From assembly GCA_045631225.1 (NCBI GenBank), contig JAZQUG010000031.1, positions 7,259 to 71,258 on the forward strand: 64,000 nt of DNA. The letters are read 5' to 3'. A program made the position numbers and the translations under genes. Of the stretch, positions 53,014-61,424 are shown piece after piece. Under the pieces are notes generated by a model. It had not been told where the DNA came from, ran no database searches, and saw nothing but the letters and a program-made list of their open reading frames with translations. The stretch is from Fimenecus sp045631225 (GTDB lineage Bacteria; Bacillota; Clostridia; Oscillospirales; Acutalibacteraceae). The first letter of the stretch is position 1; each line of letters opens with the position of its first letter.

Positions 53014-53045
53014 ACGGAGGTCCTTGTGACTTCCGTTTTTTTAAT
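53014..53045 (+). terminator. Rho-independent terminator of the peptide gene
   Basis: ACGGAGGTC / GACTTCCGT stem (one G-U), loop CTTGT, then TTTTTTTAATTTT. Confidence 0.85.
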
Positions 53046-53051
53046 TTTATC

Positions 53052-53080
53052 TTGACAACTTAATATTTTACTGCTACAAT
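53052..53080 (+). promoter_or_regulatory. Consensus promoter of the lysis cassette
   Basis: TTGACA (53052-53057), 17 bases, TACAAT (53075-53080). The LexA-type box lies just downstream, over the expected transcript start. The 5' leader to the ATG at 53210 is about 120 bases. Confidence 0.85.
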
Positions 53081-53093
53081 AATAATTGCAAGG

Positions 53094-53107
53094 CGAACAA
53101 ATGTTCG
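53094..53107. promoter_or_regulatory. LexA/DinR SOS box
   Basis: CGAACAAATGTTCG matches the Gram-positive SOS consensus CGAAC-N4-GTTCG exactly. It starts 13 bases after the -10 box, a position where bound LexA would block initiation or early elongation. Confidence 0.85.
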
Positions 53108-53209
53108 ATAAAACGTGTATATGAAAATATATGCGTTTTTATTTTTTGTCAAAGTAGCTACTGATAATCATAATTTGATTTTTTCAGTGATTACGAAAGG
53201 AGAGAGGCT

Positions 53210-53629
53210 ATGCTTTATAAAACCGAACAGCTTTATGGTATTTCAACGGAAGAGTATTTTTATCTCACGGAAAATTTCTCGTTTGTTGATGCCGAAACAA
53301 GGGCAAATCAGGTAAGGTATCTTGTTTATGACAAAGACAAAAAGATTATGGACACGCTGCAAAAGGTAATGGAAACCGAATTGACTGAGAAAGAGCGTCA
53401 GCTTGCTGTTGACTATTGGAGTAACAATCTGTCAATCAGTGAAATTACGAAAAAGCATAATGTTTCAAGGTCATCTTTTTACAGGATGATTGGAGAAATT
53501 AAAGAGAAGATTGATGCTTCGCTTAAATATGTGTTATTTTATAACGATATTATAAAGCCACCATCAATGGCAGAATTTCTAAGTCAGGTTAATATGCAAA
53601 TTTCTTTGGGGGAACAAATTGAAAACTGA
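53210..53629 (+). CDS. Helix-turn-helix regulator, phage/sigma-region-4-like
   Basis: 139 residues. ELTEKERQLAVDYWSNNLSISEITKKHNVSRSSFYRMIGEI (about 56-98, read in pieces) is an HTH of the sigma-70 region 4 or phage late-activator type: acidic 'TEKE' lead, SISEIT helix, VSRSSFYR recognition helix. No region 2 is present, so it is not a full sigma factor. As first gene of the SOS-controlled cassette it may be a local activator or feedback regulator. RBS AAAGGAGAG. Overlaps the next gene by 11 bases. Confidence 0.75.
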   Translation: MLYKTEQLYGISTEEYFYLTENFSFVDAETRANQVRYLVYDKDKKIMDTLQKVMETELTEKERQLAVDYWSNNLSISEITKKHNVSRSSFYRMIGEIKEKIDASLKYVLFYNDIIKPPSMAEFLSQVNMQISLGEQIEN

Positions 53630-53846
53630 AAAAATCACTCTTTATGAGTTAGGAAAGGAATATGAAAAGCAAGTGAAAATTCAAAAGCATTTCATAAACC
53701 GATGCAAAAAAGAAATGGAAAAAGCAAAGAAGTCGGGGGACAACAATGCTGTAAAGGAGTATGAAAAAAGGCTTCGTAAATTTTATGAAATTAAATATGA
53801 GCTTGAACAAACTGCTTTACACTTAAAAAATTACTATAGGAAATAA
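53619..53846 (+). CDS. Small basic coiled-coil protein, unknown function
   Basis: 75 residues from a TTG at 53619, with GGGGGA 5 bases upstream inside the preceding gene. Almost entirely helical and highly charged (ELGKEYEKQVKIQKHF, RCKKEMEKAKKSGDN, EYEKRLRKFYEIKYELEQTA). Looks like small accessory proteins of phage operons; no function can be given. Coupled to both neighbours. Confidence 0.7.
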   Translation: MKTEKITLYELGKEYEKQVKIQKHFINRCKKEMEKAKKSGDNNAVKEYEKRLRKFYEIKYELEQTALHLKNYYRK

Positions 53847-53855
53847 GGAGATAAT

Positions 53856-56441
53856 ATGGAAAATAAAATTATTTCTGTTAATGTATGTCCCGATACGGAT
53901 GAAGAAATTAATGAAAATGCAGGGGTTATGTGGGAACATAATGCAACGTCACTTGTGTTTAATATTGACCCTGCCTATGTAAATGATTACAAATATTATA
54001 TTGAATATCGTTCGTTAATAGGCACAAAGGTGCGAACAGAATACCTTGAATTGAACACCACAACAAACACGATTACATATGATATTCCTGTAACGATGAC
54101 CTCGCTTCGTGGTGTTGAATGTTACTTTAATATTGTAAAAATTGATGAAGACGTTCAGACGGTGCAGGTGATTAAACCGAAAAAATTTTATCTTCAGTTT
54201 GACTATTCACCGGATACAGATAATTCAATCGCAAAGGCAAATGATTTTTCAATTAATGCACTTTTTGAAGCAATTCGTCTCGGCACATTCAAAGGTGACA
54301 GAGGTGAAAAGGGTGAAGCGTTTACCTATGATGACTTTACACAAGAACAACTCGCAATGCTGAAGGGTGAAAAGGGAGAAAGTGTAATTGTTGAGAATAA
54401 AATTATTGATGCCTTACAGATTGACGGTGGAGTTGTGGAGAATTTTTACAACTCTCAAAAGGCTGATATTGTAAGCGGGAAATATATAGAAACAGGCGGA
54501 GCGGTAAAGGGTCAAACAGGTTATCAGTATTTTAAAGTCAGACTTTATTCGGGCAAAAAGTATCAAATAAACCTTGCGAATACGTATTCAATAGTGGTTT
54601 TCAAAAATGACGAAATCGGAAACGAGGTTTTATATTCTAAGGCAATAAGCACTTCGAAAGAATTTGAAATCCCTGAAATGGATGAAAAGATAGTTACAGC
54701 GTATATTTCCTGCTTAACAACACAGTACAACAATGTAAAAGGCAAAATTATTATTGTTGAGGGTGAGGAAGCACCCGCAGGGATTGAAAAATATAAAATA
54801 TCATTTCCGTGGTTGACTATACCAAAAGAAAAGGAAGAAGCAATCGACCCTATTGTTATTGAGGGTGCAAAGGTGGAAAACTATTACAACCCTGATACAG
54901 CAGATGTTGCTGAGGGTAAATACCTAAACTACATTGACGGTAGTGAGAAAACATCAACAGATTATTTGTATTTTAAGGTCAGATTACTTTCGGGAAAAAC
55001 ATATAAAACAAACATCAAGAACATTTACTCTCTTGTAATATTTGATAACGATAAGATTGACGGAACTTTTGTTTATGGCAAGTTAGTAGGCACAGCAAAA
55101 GAATTTGCAATACCCGAAAGAAATGAAAAGGTGGTTACTGCTTTTATATCCTGTACAACAGCAAATTACAATAATGGTAAGGTTGTTATTGTTGACGGTG
55201 AAAACACACCGACAGGTGATGAAGCATATAAGGTGTCATTCCCTTGGTTGAGTATGCCGACCGATGAAGAAGATGGTGGCACAGAAGAGAATGGAACACC
55301 AACAAATATTCCGGCTTATTCTATTGATGAAGCAAAACTAAAACGTAAAATGCCACCATATCTGTTTGACGGGTTTGAGTGTGAGAACTATTTTGATGCT
55401 GATTATATGATTGCAAATGCAACAGAAGATAGCCAAAAAATGTATTATCACACACCATATCTTTACTTGCCTGAAGGTACGTATTCAATAACTAATTGTT
55501 ATAGTTACAAATTTATGTCAAAAGACGGAACGATTGGAACACCAACGCTCGCAGGGAACAAGGCCACAACATTTACAATCACAGAAGAAAACCCGTATGT
55601 ATCATTTTTAATATTGTGTAAAATTGGTGGAGTTGGCAATCCCGAAGCTCTTCGTGACATTTCTGTTCAAAAAGGTGATACAGCGACAAATGGCGTTCCT
55701 TACAAATATAAATTAAGCGATAAGTTTGATATAACAGATATTGTAAGAGAGATTGCAAACGAGGTTAAGACTCCTTATCCTACACATTGGCAAGGAAAGA
55801 AATATGTTGCTATCGGCGACAGCATAACAAGAGGTTATGCGCCTAAGGATGAAAACGAGGGAATAACATCGGGAACACAAATTGCAAATCCATATAGTAA
55901 AATCGTAAGTGATAACCTTAATATGGAAAGATTAAATCTTGGTGAAGATGGTTCAAATGTCAGATGGGTATTAGGCTTAAACGACTCCCACCGAAAACAA
56001 TTAGAACAGGCAATAGCGTCTGCTCCAGACCTTGTTACAATTATGCTCGGTGTGAATGACTCAGGTAGTGATGCCGATAAACATTCAGACTTGGGAACTA
56101 TTGATGATGTATATGATGAAAGTAACGTAACATTCTATTCAGGTTTAAGTGAAATTGTTAATAGGCTTCAAACAGAGTTGCCGAATGCAACAATCATTTT
56201 ATTAAGTTCACCAAAGAATAAATTTACAGATAACGAAACTAAACAAAATTATTTTAAGGCAGTAAAAGAAGTTGCTGAAAAATATGATGTTCTATTCTAT
56301 GATTTATACAATGCAGGTTGTGGCTTTAATCTTAACAACTCTGTATCTATAAGTAATTTCGTACTCACTGATGTACACCCAAATCACAGAGCACACAAAA
56401 TTATCGGTAGCAGATTAACAGGCTTTATTGCAGGTCATTGA
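53856..56441 (+). CDS. Phage-tail-type protein: BppU-like N-terminus, three beta repeats, C-terminal SGNH hydrolase
   Basis: 861 residues, no signal peptide. About 1-135 resembles the BppU-type N-terminal domain of baseplate/tail proteins (LVFNIDPAYVNDYKYYIEYR). A short collagen-like stretch follows (GDRGEKGEAF, GEKGES, about 143-175), as in tail fibres. Three modules of about 140 residues, near 189-330, 336-476 and 504-630, start with VENFYN, VENYYN and CENYFD and are probably jelly-roll carbohydrate-binding units. The C-terminus is an SGNH/GDSL hydrolase: AIGDSITRG (Ser656), TIMLGVNDSG (Asn734), TDVHPNHRAH (Asp839, His841). Likely binds and de-esterifies a cell-surface polymer. Without other tail genes it is an orphan. 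Confidence 0.82.
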   Translation: MENKIISVNVCPDTDEEINENAGVMWEHNATSLVFNIDPAYVNDYKYYIEYRSLIGTKVRTEYLELNTTTNTITYDIPVTMTSLRGVECYFNIVKIDEDVQTVQVIKPKKFYLQFDYSPDTDNSIAKANDFSINALFEAIRLGTFKGDRGEKGEAFTYDDFTQEQLAMLKGEKGESVIVENKIIDALQIDGGVVENFYNSQKADIVSGKYIETGGAVKGQTGYQYFKVRLYSGKKYQINLANTYSIVVFKNDEIGNEVLYSKAISTSKEFEIPEMDEKIVTAYISCLTTQYNNVKGKIIIVEGEEAPAGIEKYKISFPWLTIPKEKEEAIDPIVIEGAKVENYYNPDTADVAEGKYLNYIDGSEKTSTDYLYFKVRLLSGKTYKTNIKNIYSLVIFDNDKIDGTFVYGKLVGTAKEFAIPERNEKVVTAFISCTTANYNNGKVVIVDGENTPTGDEAYKVSFPWLSMPTDEEDGGTEENGTPTNIPAYSIDEAKLKRKMPPYLFDGFECENYFDADYMIANATEDSQKMYYHTPYLYLPEGTYSITNCYSYKFMSKDGTIGTPTLAGNKATTFTITEENPYVSFLILCKIGGVGNPEALRDISVQKGDTATNGVPYKYKLSDKFDITDIVREIANEVKTPYPTHWQGKKYVAIGDSITRGYAPKDENEGITSGTQIANPYSKIVSDNLNMERLNLGEDGSNVRWVLGLNDSHRKQLEQAIASAPDLVTIMLGVNDSGSDADKHSDLGTIDDVYDESNVTFYSGLSEIVNRLQTELPNATIILLSSPKNKFTDNETKQNYFKAVKEVAEKYDVLFYDLYNAGCGFNLNNSVSISNFVLTDVHPNHRAHKIIGSRLTGFIAGH

Positions 56442-56459
56442 TTTTAGGAGGGTAAAATA

Positions 56460-57344
56460 TTGAAATATACAGGAATAGATGTTTCAAAATGGCAAGGCAG
56501 AATTGACTGGAGCCTTGTTAAAAATGACGGAATCCAGTTTGCTATGATTCGTTCAACATTTGGCTGGGGAAAAGGTAGCGAAGATTTTCTTTTTAATACA
56601 AACTATGAAAATGCCAAAAAGGTGAGTATGCCGGTTGGCGTATATCATTATTCTTACGCACGAACACCTGAAGAAGCAATTATGGAAGCAGATTTTTGCC
56701 ATTCTGTAATAAAAGGTAAGAAATTTGAATATCCTGTTGCATATGATATGGAGGAATCAGGTGTTGCATCATTAGGTAAAGAACGAGTTTCTGCAATTGC
56801 AAAAGCATTTTGTGAAAGAATGGAAAGCTATGGATACTATGTGTGTATTTATGCTAATAAGCATTGGCTTGAAAATTATTTTACCGATGAAATTTTTGAT
56901 AAATACGATATCTGGCTTGCACAGTGGACAACAAAGCCCACATTTGAAAAGCTTTACGGCATCTGGCAGAAAAGCTCAAAAGGCAGAGTTAACGGAATTA
57001 ATGGTTATGTTGACTTGAATGAAGCATATAAGCATTATCCGTCAATTATGAAGTATAATGGTTTGAACGGATATGAAAAAGAGGAGAAAAAGCCATATAA
57101 ACCGACTAAAAAGTCGGAGAAAAAAGTGTATAAAGCAGGAGATATGATTACACTCAAAGAGACGAAATTATATGCTTCTGCAACTATGGCACGCGAGTCA
57201 AAAACTATAGACGGTGATTATTTTGTCTATGACGGAAAAGTCATAAATGACAGAATGCGAATTACAAATTCAAAAAGCAATGTAAATCGTAAACCGATAG
57301 GCAACTTTGTCACAGGATATGTTAATCTGAGTGATTTGGAGTGA
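56460..57344 (+). CDS. GH25 endolysin (muramidase) with C-terminal SH3-like domain
   Basis: 294 residues from a TTG at 56460, with GGAGGG upstream. YTGIDVSKWQGRIDW is the GH25 N-terminal motif with the catalytic Asp region; PVAYDMEESG carries the DxE catalytic pair. IWLAQWT and IWQKSSKGRVNGINGYVDLN finish the barrel. The remainder (about 225-294) resembles an SH3-type wall-binding module. No signal peptide, so release depends on the holin encoded downstream. Confidence 0.93.
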   Translation: MKYTGIDVSKWQGRIDWSLVKNDGIQFAMIRSTFGWGKGSEDFLFNTNYENAKKVSMPVGVYHYSYARTPEEAIMEADFCHSVIKGKKFEYPVAYDMEESGVASLGKERVSAIAKAFCERMESYGYYVCIYANKHWLENYFTDEIFDKYDIWLAQWTTKPTFEKLYGIWQKSSKGRVNGINGYVDLNEAYKHYPSIMKYNGLNGYEKEEKKPYKPTKKSEKKVYKAGDMITLKETKLYASATMARESKTIDGDYFVYDGKVINDRMRITNSKSNVNRKPIGNFVTGYVNLSDLE

Positions 57345-57348
57345 ATTT

Positions 57349-57603
57349 ATGACAGAAATGGAACTTTTAAATCACAGAGTTGATGCAGTTGAAGATGATG
57401 TGAAAATCTTATATAAAAAGGTCAACGAAGTCACTCTAACTCAGGTGCAGAGCGTAACAAAGCTTGACAGTATGCTTGTAACTCTCGGTGAGTTAAAGGA
57501 AAGCATCGAAATGCTGAAAAGACGACCAAATTGGTTTTGGGATAAGCTTGTGGTGGCTTTAATCGGTGCTGTTTGTGGTGCGGTAATTAACTTAATTATG
57601 TAA
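57349..57603 (+). CDS. XhlA-like coiled-coil protein with C-terminal membrane anchor
   Basis: 84 residues from the ATG at 57349 (GGAGTG upstream). Heptad-rich N-terminal part (LLNHRVDAVEDDVKILYKKV) and one C-terminal membrane helix (KLVVALIGAVCGAVINLIM), the layout of haemolysin XhlA-type proteins that assist holins in phage and PBSX lysis modules. Confidence 0.82.
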   Translation: MTEMELLNHRVDAVEDDVKILYKKVNEVTLTQVQSVTKLDSMLVTLGELKESIEMLKRRPNWFWDKLVVALIGAVCGAVINLIM

Positions 57604-57613
57604 AGGAGAAAAA

Positions 57614-57859
57614 ATGATAGAATTTATTACAGAAAATGCACTTTTACTGATACCTGTACTTAATATAATCGGTGCCGTAATCAAGGGTACAGAAAAAATT
57701 CCTGATAAGTACATACCGTTAATCCTTTTGGGATTCGGAATCGTAGGTGCAGTTGCAATTTTGGGGTTTTCGCCTGAAAGTGTTGTGCAAGGTATACTTG
57801 TGACAGGTACAGCAGTTTACGGTAATCAGATTGTAAAACAACTAAAGAAGAAGGAATAA
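57614..57859 (+). CDS. Phage holin
   Basis: 81 residues, two to three membrane segments (LLIPVLNIIGAVIKG, LILLGFGIVGAVAILGF, VQGILVTGTAVYGNQIVKQL) and a basic tail. The wording matches the holin family found in many clostridial prophages (Phage_holin_5_2 type, from memory). Forms the membrane lesion that lets the endolysin, and possibly the tail-type protein, reach the wall. RBS AAAGGAG. Last gene of the cassette. Confidence 0.87.
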   Translation: MIEFITENALLLIPVLNIIGAVIKGTEKIPDKYIPLILLGFGIVGAVAILGFSPESVVQGILVTGTAVYGNQIVKQLKKKE

Positions 57860-57862
57860 GTT

Positions 57863-57902
57863 CAAATCGGAGTTTATCGGGCAATTCGAAATTAATAATT
57901 GC
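57863..57902. repeat. Dispersed intergenic repeat, copy 2
   Basis: CAAATCGGAGTTTATCGGG (57863-57881) differs from 5815-5833 at one base. It runs into a hairpin with GCAATT / AATTGC ends (57881-57902). Starts 4 bases after the holin stop. The following AT-rich stretch up to the promoter at 57957 has short TTTTGC-type repeats only. Confidence 0.55.
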
Positions 57903-57956
57903 AACGCAGTTCCTTCATTTTGCGTTTTGCACTTTGCATTTAATTTATCTTCCCTA

Positions 57957-57985
57957 TTGTTTTTCGAACAGAATCATTGTATAAT
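57957..57985 (+). promoter_or_regulatory. Promoter of the secreted PHP protein
   Basis: TTGTTT (57957-57962), 17-base spacer, TATAAT (57980-57985), 24 bases before the start codon. Confidence 0.75.
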
Positions 57986-58008
57986 TATTCCAATAGGGAG
58001 GTTTTATT

Positions 58009-59370
58009 ATGAAAAAGCTTATTTCAATCATTCTTTGTATGACACTTCTTGTAAGTCCTTTGTTGACTCTTACTGCATTTGCAGCAGATGTTGACGATTA
58101 TGCAATTATCTCACCATATAGTGATGTAATCTGGGAAGGCAAAAATGCTTGGGGCGCATACAAAGGCTCGCTTCATTCTCATACAACTTACAGCGACGGT
58201 AATGTTGACCTTGCAACTATGGTTAAGGAGCATTACAATCAGGATTATGATTTTCTTGCAAATTCTGACCACGGTGTAACAGGTGTTGAATGGAACAGAA
58301 AACAGCCTAATGTTCTTCTTTATTCTTACCAGCCACTTTTAGGCTATAAGGTGGCTCATCTTACAGATGAAGAATATGAAGGAATTACAACAGGCACATA
58401 TCCGCTTTATGACGGTACAATCAGAAACAAAACGCTTACTTGTATTACAGGTGCAAATGAACTTAATAATATGACACTTACAAAGGCTCATGTTAACGGT
58501 TTCTTCTTACCGGAAGGTGTCGGTAACGGATACGGTGGCTTTGAAAACGGCTACGAGGATGCAGTCGCATTTACAGATATGTTTGGTGGTCTTTCAGTTA
58601 TTAACCATCCCGGTGACTGGTTAGAAAGCCGTGACGATATTTCAACAGTAAGTGATAAAAAGAACGTTAAATACTTTGGCGATATTATTCTTAAGTATGA
58701 TTCATGTCTCGGTATTGAGGTTTTCAATGAAACAAACAGCGTTACACCATTTGACAGAATCCTTTGGGACAATCTTCTTATGTACACATTACCTTATGGT
58801 AAAAATGTAATCGGTTTCAGTAATACTGATGCTCATACAATTGAAAATATCGACAGCTCCTTCAATATCTATATGATGGAAGAAAATACTGTTGAAAATG
58901 TAAAAGAAACAATGCAGTCCGGTGCATCATTTATGGTTACAAGAGAGCTTCCTTGCGGTAACGATATTATCGGACCGGAAGAAGGATTTGATGTAAAAAA
59001 TTCAGGCATCCCATATCCTGTTTTCACAAAGGTTGCTGTTGATGGTCATAAGATTACTGTAACTGCTGACAATGCAAAGACAGTTCAGTTTATCGCTAAT
59101 GGAGAAGTAATCTACAAAGGCACAATCGGTTCAAATAGTGTGACTCTTGACCTTGATAAGATTAAGGGAGCAGAGGACTTCCAGTATGTAAGAGCAGAAG
59201 TTTTCGGTGATGGTGGTATTTGTCTTACACAGGCACTCGTTATTGGCGATGAACCAACTGAAGATTTTGAAGAAGATAAGGGAATTTTAGCATGTCTTAA
59301 TAAGATAGCATTTATTCTTAAGAGCACAAGACTCTGGACAATTATCGTAGAAATCTACAGATTGTTCTGA
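58009..59370 (+). CDS. Secreted PHP-domain metallophosphoesterase-like protein
   Basis: 453 residues with a signal peptide (cleavage after about AFA, 24). PHP metal motifs: GSLHSHTTYSDG (HxH and Asp), LANSDHGV, CITGANELN (Glu), INHPGDWLE and FSNTDAHT (Asp-x-His). This places it with PHP phosphoesterases/phosphotriesterase-like enzymes acting outside the membrane. About 335-425 forms a beta domain (KVAVDGHKITVTADNAKTVQFI). The last 30 residues are hydrophobic and aromatic (LNKIAFILKSTRLWTIIVEI), perhaps a membrane-associating tail. Substrate unknown. RBS GGGAGG; terminator follows. Confidence 0.83.
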   Translation: MKKLISIILCMTLLVSPLLTLTAFAADVDDYAIISPYSDVIWEGKNAWGAYKGSLHSHTTYSDGNVDLATMVKEHYNQDYDFLANSDHGVTGVEWNRKQPNVLLYSYQPLLGYKVAHLTDEEYEGITTGTYPLYDGTIRNKTLTCITGANELNNMTLTKAHVNGFFLPEGVGNGYGGFENGYEDAVAFTDMFGGLSVINHPGDWLESRDDISTVSDKKNVKYFGDIILKYDSCLGIEVFNETNSVTPFDRILWDNLLMYTLPYGKNVIGFSNTDAHTIENIDSSFNIYMMEENTVENVKETMQSGASFMVTRELPCGNDIIGPEEGFDVKNSGIPYPVFTKVAVDGHKITVTADNAKTVQFIANGEVIYKGTIGSNSVTLDLDKIKGAEDFQYVRAEVFGDGGICLTQALVIGDEPTEDFEEDKGILACLNKIAFILKSTRLWTIIVEIYRLF

Positions 59371-59397
59371 TAAGTATAAAATTGAATATAAAGATAG

Positions 59398-59430
59398 GGC
59401 GAGGTCTTCTTCAGACTTCGCCTTATTTGT
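59398..59430 (+). terminator. Rho-independent terminator
   Basis: GGCGAGGTCT / AGACTTCGCC stem (one G-U), loop TCTTC, then TTATTTGTT. Confidence 0.8.
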
Positions 59431-59462
59431 TGCTACAAATTTCAACTTTATGTGATTTTTTA

Positions 59463-59491
59463 TTGACTGGAGAAAAGAAAAGTGATAATAT
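59463..59491 (+). promoter_or_regulatory. Promoter of the SulP gene, extended -10
   Basis: TTGACT (59463-59468), 17-base spacer, TGA-TAATAT (-10 at 59486-59491). Confidence 0.68.
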
Positions 59492-59531
59492 TCTTTCAGT
59501 AAAATTTTAATATAAACGGAAGTGATTTTTC

Positions 59532-61190
59532 TTGAAGAATTTTTATCTTAAACCCAAGTTTTTCAGTACAATCAAAAACTACTCAAAAGACCAGCTTGTA
59601 AAAGATGTTGTTGCGGGTGTAATTGTTGCAATTATTGCACTGCCTTTGTCAATTGCTTTGGCTTTGGCATCAGGTGTTGAACCTGCTTGTGGCGTTTACA
59701 CAGCAATCTTCGCAGGTTTTATGGTTTCGTTTTTAGGTGGTAGCCGTGTGCAGATTGCGGGACCTACTGCAGCGTTTGCAACTGTTGTTGCGGGAATTGT
59801 TGCAACTCAGGGTATGAGCGGCTTGATTATAGCGACAATTCTGGCTGGTATATTCCTTGTTTTAATGGGTGTGTTTAAATTAGGCTCACTTATCAAATTT
59901 ATACCTTATACTATTACAACAGGTTTTACTGCAGGTATTGCCGTTACAATTTTTATCGGTCAGATTAAGGATTTTCTTGGGCTTCAGTATGCAGATGGTG
60001 TAAAGCCTATTGAAACAATTGAGAAAATTGAAGCAAATATTCACGCTATAGGTACATTCAGTTGGCAGGCACTTTTGGTTGGTGCTGTTTCACTGGCTAT
60101 ACTCATTATATACCCAAAATTTGAAAAGAGAGTGCCACCATCACTTATTGCGGTTGTCGTTGGCGCATTAATGGTTAAGTTTATACCCGGATTGGATAGT
60201 GGTGTGTTCACAATTGGTGAGCTTTATACAATTCCATCAGGATTTCCGAAGTTTGCATTAACAGGTATGGATATAAGCTTTGAAACTATTAAGGCTGTCT
60301 TACCTGATGCATTTACAATTGCAATTTTGGCGGCAATTGAATCTTTACTATCTTGTGTTGTTGCTGATAGTATGGTAAATTCACGACACAATTCAAATGC
60401 AGAGCTGGTAGCTCAGGGTGTTGGTAATATTGCATCTGTTCTTTTTGGTGGTATTCCTGCAACAGGTGCTATTGCAAGAACTGCAGCAAATGCGAAAAAC
60501 GGTGGCAGAACTCCTGTGGCAGGTATGGTTCATGCAGTTGTGCTTCTTCTTGTGCTTTTGTTTCTTATGCCACTTGCAGGACTTATTCCAATGCCGACTA
60601 TTGCAGCAATTCTTTTTATGGTTGCATTCAATATGAGTGAATATAAGAAATTTATACATATATTAAAAAGTGCACCCAAAAACGATATTATAGTTATGGT
60701 AATCACTTTTGGCCTTACTGTAATCTTTGACCTTGTAATTGCTATTGAAGCCGGTATGATTCTTGCAGCAATGCTCTTTATGAAACGAATGAGTGAAGAA
60801 ACTGCAGTAAAAGGTTGGAAATATGTTGATAGCGAAAATGATGCTGATAGTCTTGATTTGAAGGTTGTTCCTAAGAATGTCCGTGTTTATGAGATTACAG
60901 GGCCTATGTTTTTTGGTGCTGCTGATAAAATTCTTGATATTCAGCTTAAGGAATACACAAAGTGTCTTGTCCTTAGAATGAGAGGTGTTCCTGCTATTGA
61001 TGCTACTGCTATGAATTCACTTGAAAATCTATACAAGAAGTGTCAGTCAAAAGATGTAACGCTGATTTTCTCCCATGTTAACGAACAACCGCTTAATGCT
61101 ATGAAAAAATCAGGGCTCTATAAAGCAGTTGGTAAGGATAATTTCTGCCCTAATATAGATACAGCTCTTGAACGAGCAAAAAAAATATAA
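59532..61190 (+). CDS. SulP family anion transporter with STAS domain
   Basis: 552 residues from a TTG at 59532 (GGAAGTGA 8 bases upstream). About ten to twelve membrane segments; DVVAGVIVAIIALPLSIALALASGVEPACGVYTAIFAG (in pieces), VQIAGPTAAFATVVAGI and GGIPATGAIARTAANAKNGGRTPVAG are SulP signatures. The C-terminal STAS domain (about 445-552) has VYEITGPMFFGAADKI and LRMRGVPAIDATA. Members carry sulfate, bicarbonate or other anions. Sulfate released by the sulfatase is one possible cargo, but the choice cannot be made from sequence. Confidence 0.93.
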   Translation: MKNFYLKPKFFSTIKNYSKDQLVKDVVAGVIVAIIALPLSIALALASGVEPACGVYTAIFAGFMVSFLGGSRVQIAGPTAAFATVVAGIVATQGMSGLIIATILAGIFLVLMGVFKLGSLIKFIPYTITTGFTAGIAVTIFIGQIKDFLGLQYADGVKPIETIEKIEANIHAIGTFSWQALLVGAVSLAILIIYPKFEKRVPPSLIAVVVGALMVKFIPGLDSGVFTIGELYTIPSGFPKFALTGMDISFETIKAVLPDAFTIAILAAIESLLSCVVADSMVNSRHNSNAELVAQGVGNIASVLFGGIPATGAIARTAANAKNGGRTPVAGMVHAVVLLLVLLFLMPLAGLIPMPTIAAILFMVAFNMSEYKKFIHILKSAPKNDIIVMVITFGLTVIFDLVIAIEAGMILAAMLFMKRMSEETAVKGWKYVDSENDADSLDLKVVPKNVRVYEITGPMFFGAADKILDIQLKEYTKCLVLRMRGVPAIDATAMNSLENLYKKCQSKDVTLIFSHVNEQPLNAMKKSGLYKAVGKDNFCPNIDTALERAKKI

Positions 61191-61197
61191 TTTGTTA

Positions 61198-61230
61198 ATA
61201 CGGTGGAGAAATCTGCCGTATTTTTCTTTT
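61198..61230 (+). terminator. Rho-independent terminator
   Basis: TACGG / CCGTA stem extended by weak pairs, loop AGAAAT, then TTTTTCTTTTTT. The stretch 61231-61389 beyond it is AT-rich with the palindrome AACTTTTTTTAAAAAAGTT near 61371, possibly an UP-like element for the next promoter. Confidence 0.7.
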
Positions 61231-61389
61231 TTCTGTGTTTTTTATTATACATATTATATATAGTAGTTTTTTCATAATAAAAAATAATACAGAAATTGTA
61301 TCAAAAGCAACATGAAACACAAGATATTGTGTCGAATTTCACTTAAGAAAAAAATCTGCATTTTTAACAAACTTTTTTTAAAAAAGTTA

Positions 61390-61418
61390 TTGCTTTTTCA
61401 CAAATAATATGTTAGAAT
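61390..61418 (+). promoter_or_regulatory. Promoter of the S10 ribosomal protein operon
   Basis: TTGCTT (61390-61395), 17-base spacer, TGT-TAGAAT (extended -10, 61413-61418), preceded by AT-rich tracts. Predicted start near 61425 gives a leader of about 315 bases. Confidence 0.7.
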
Positions 61419-61424
61419 ATTCGA

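Noticed and set aside
53210..57859. Complete prophage
   Set aside because: Only regulator, tail-type, lysin and holin genes are present; no head, packaging, tail-tube or integration genes within the window.
57870..57956. Second LexA box from the TTCGAACAGAATCATT stretch near the PHP gene promoter
   Set aside because: Only one half-site (CGAAC) is present; the second half does not match GTTCG.
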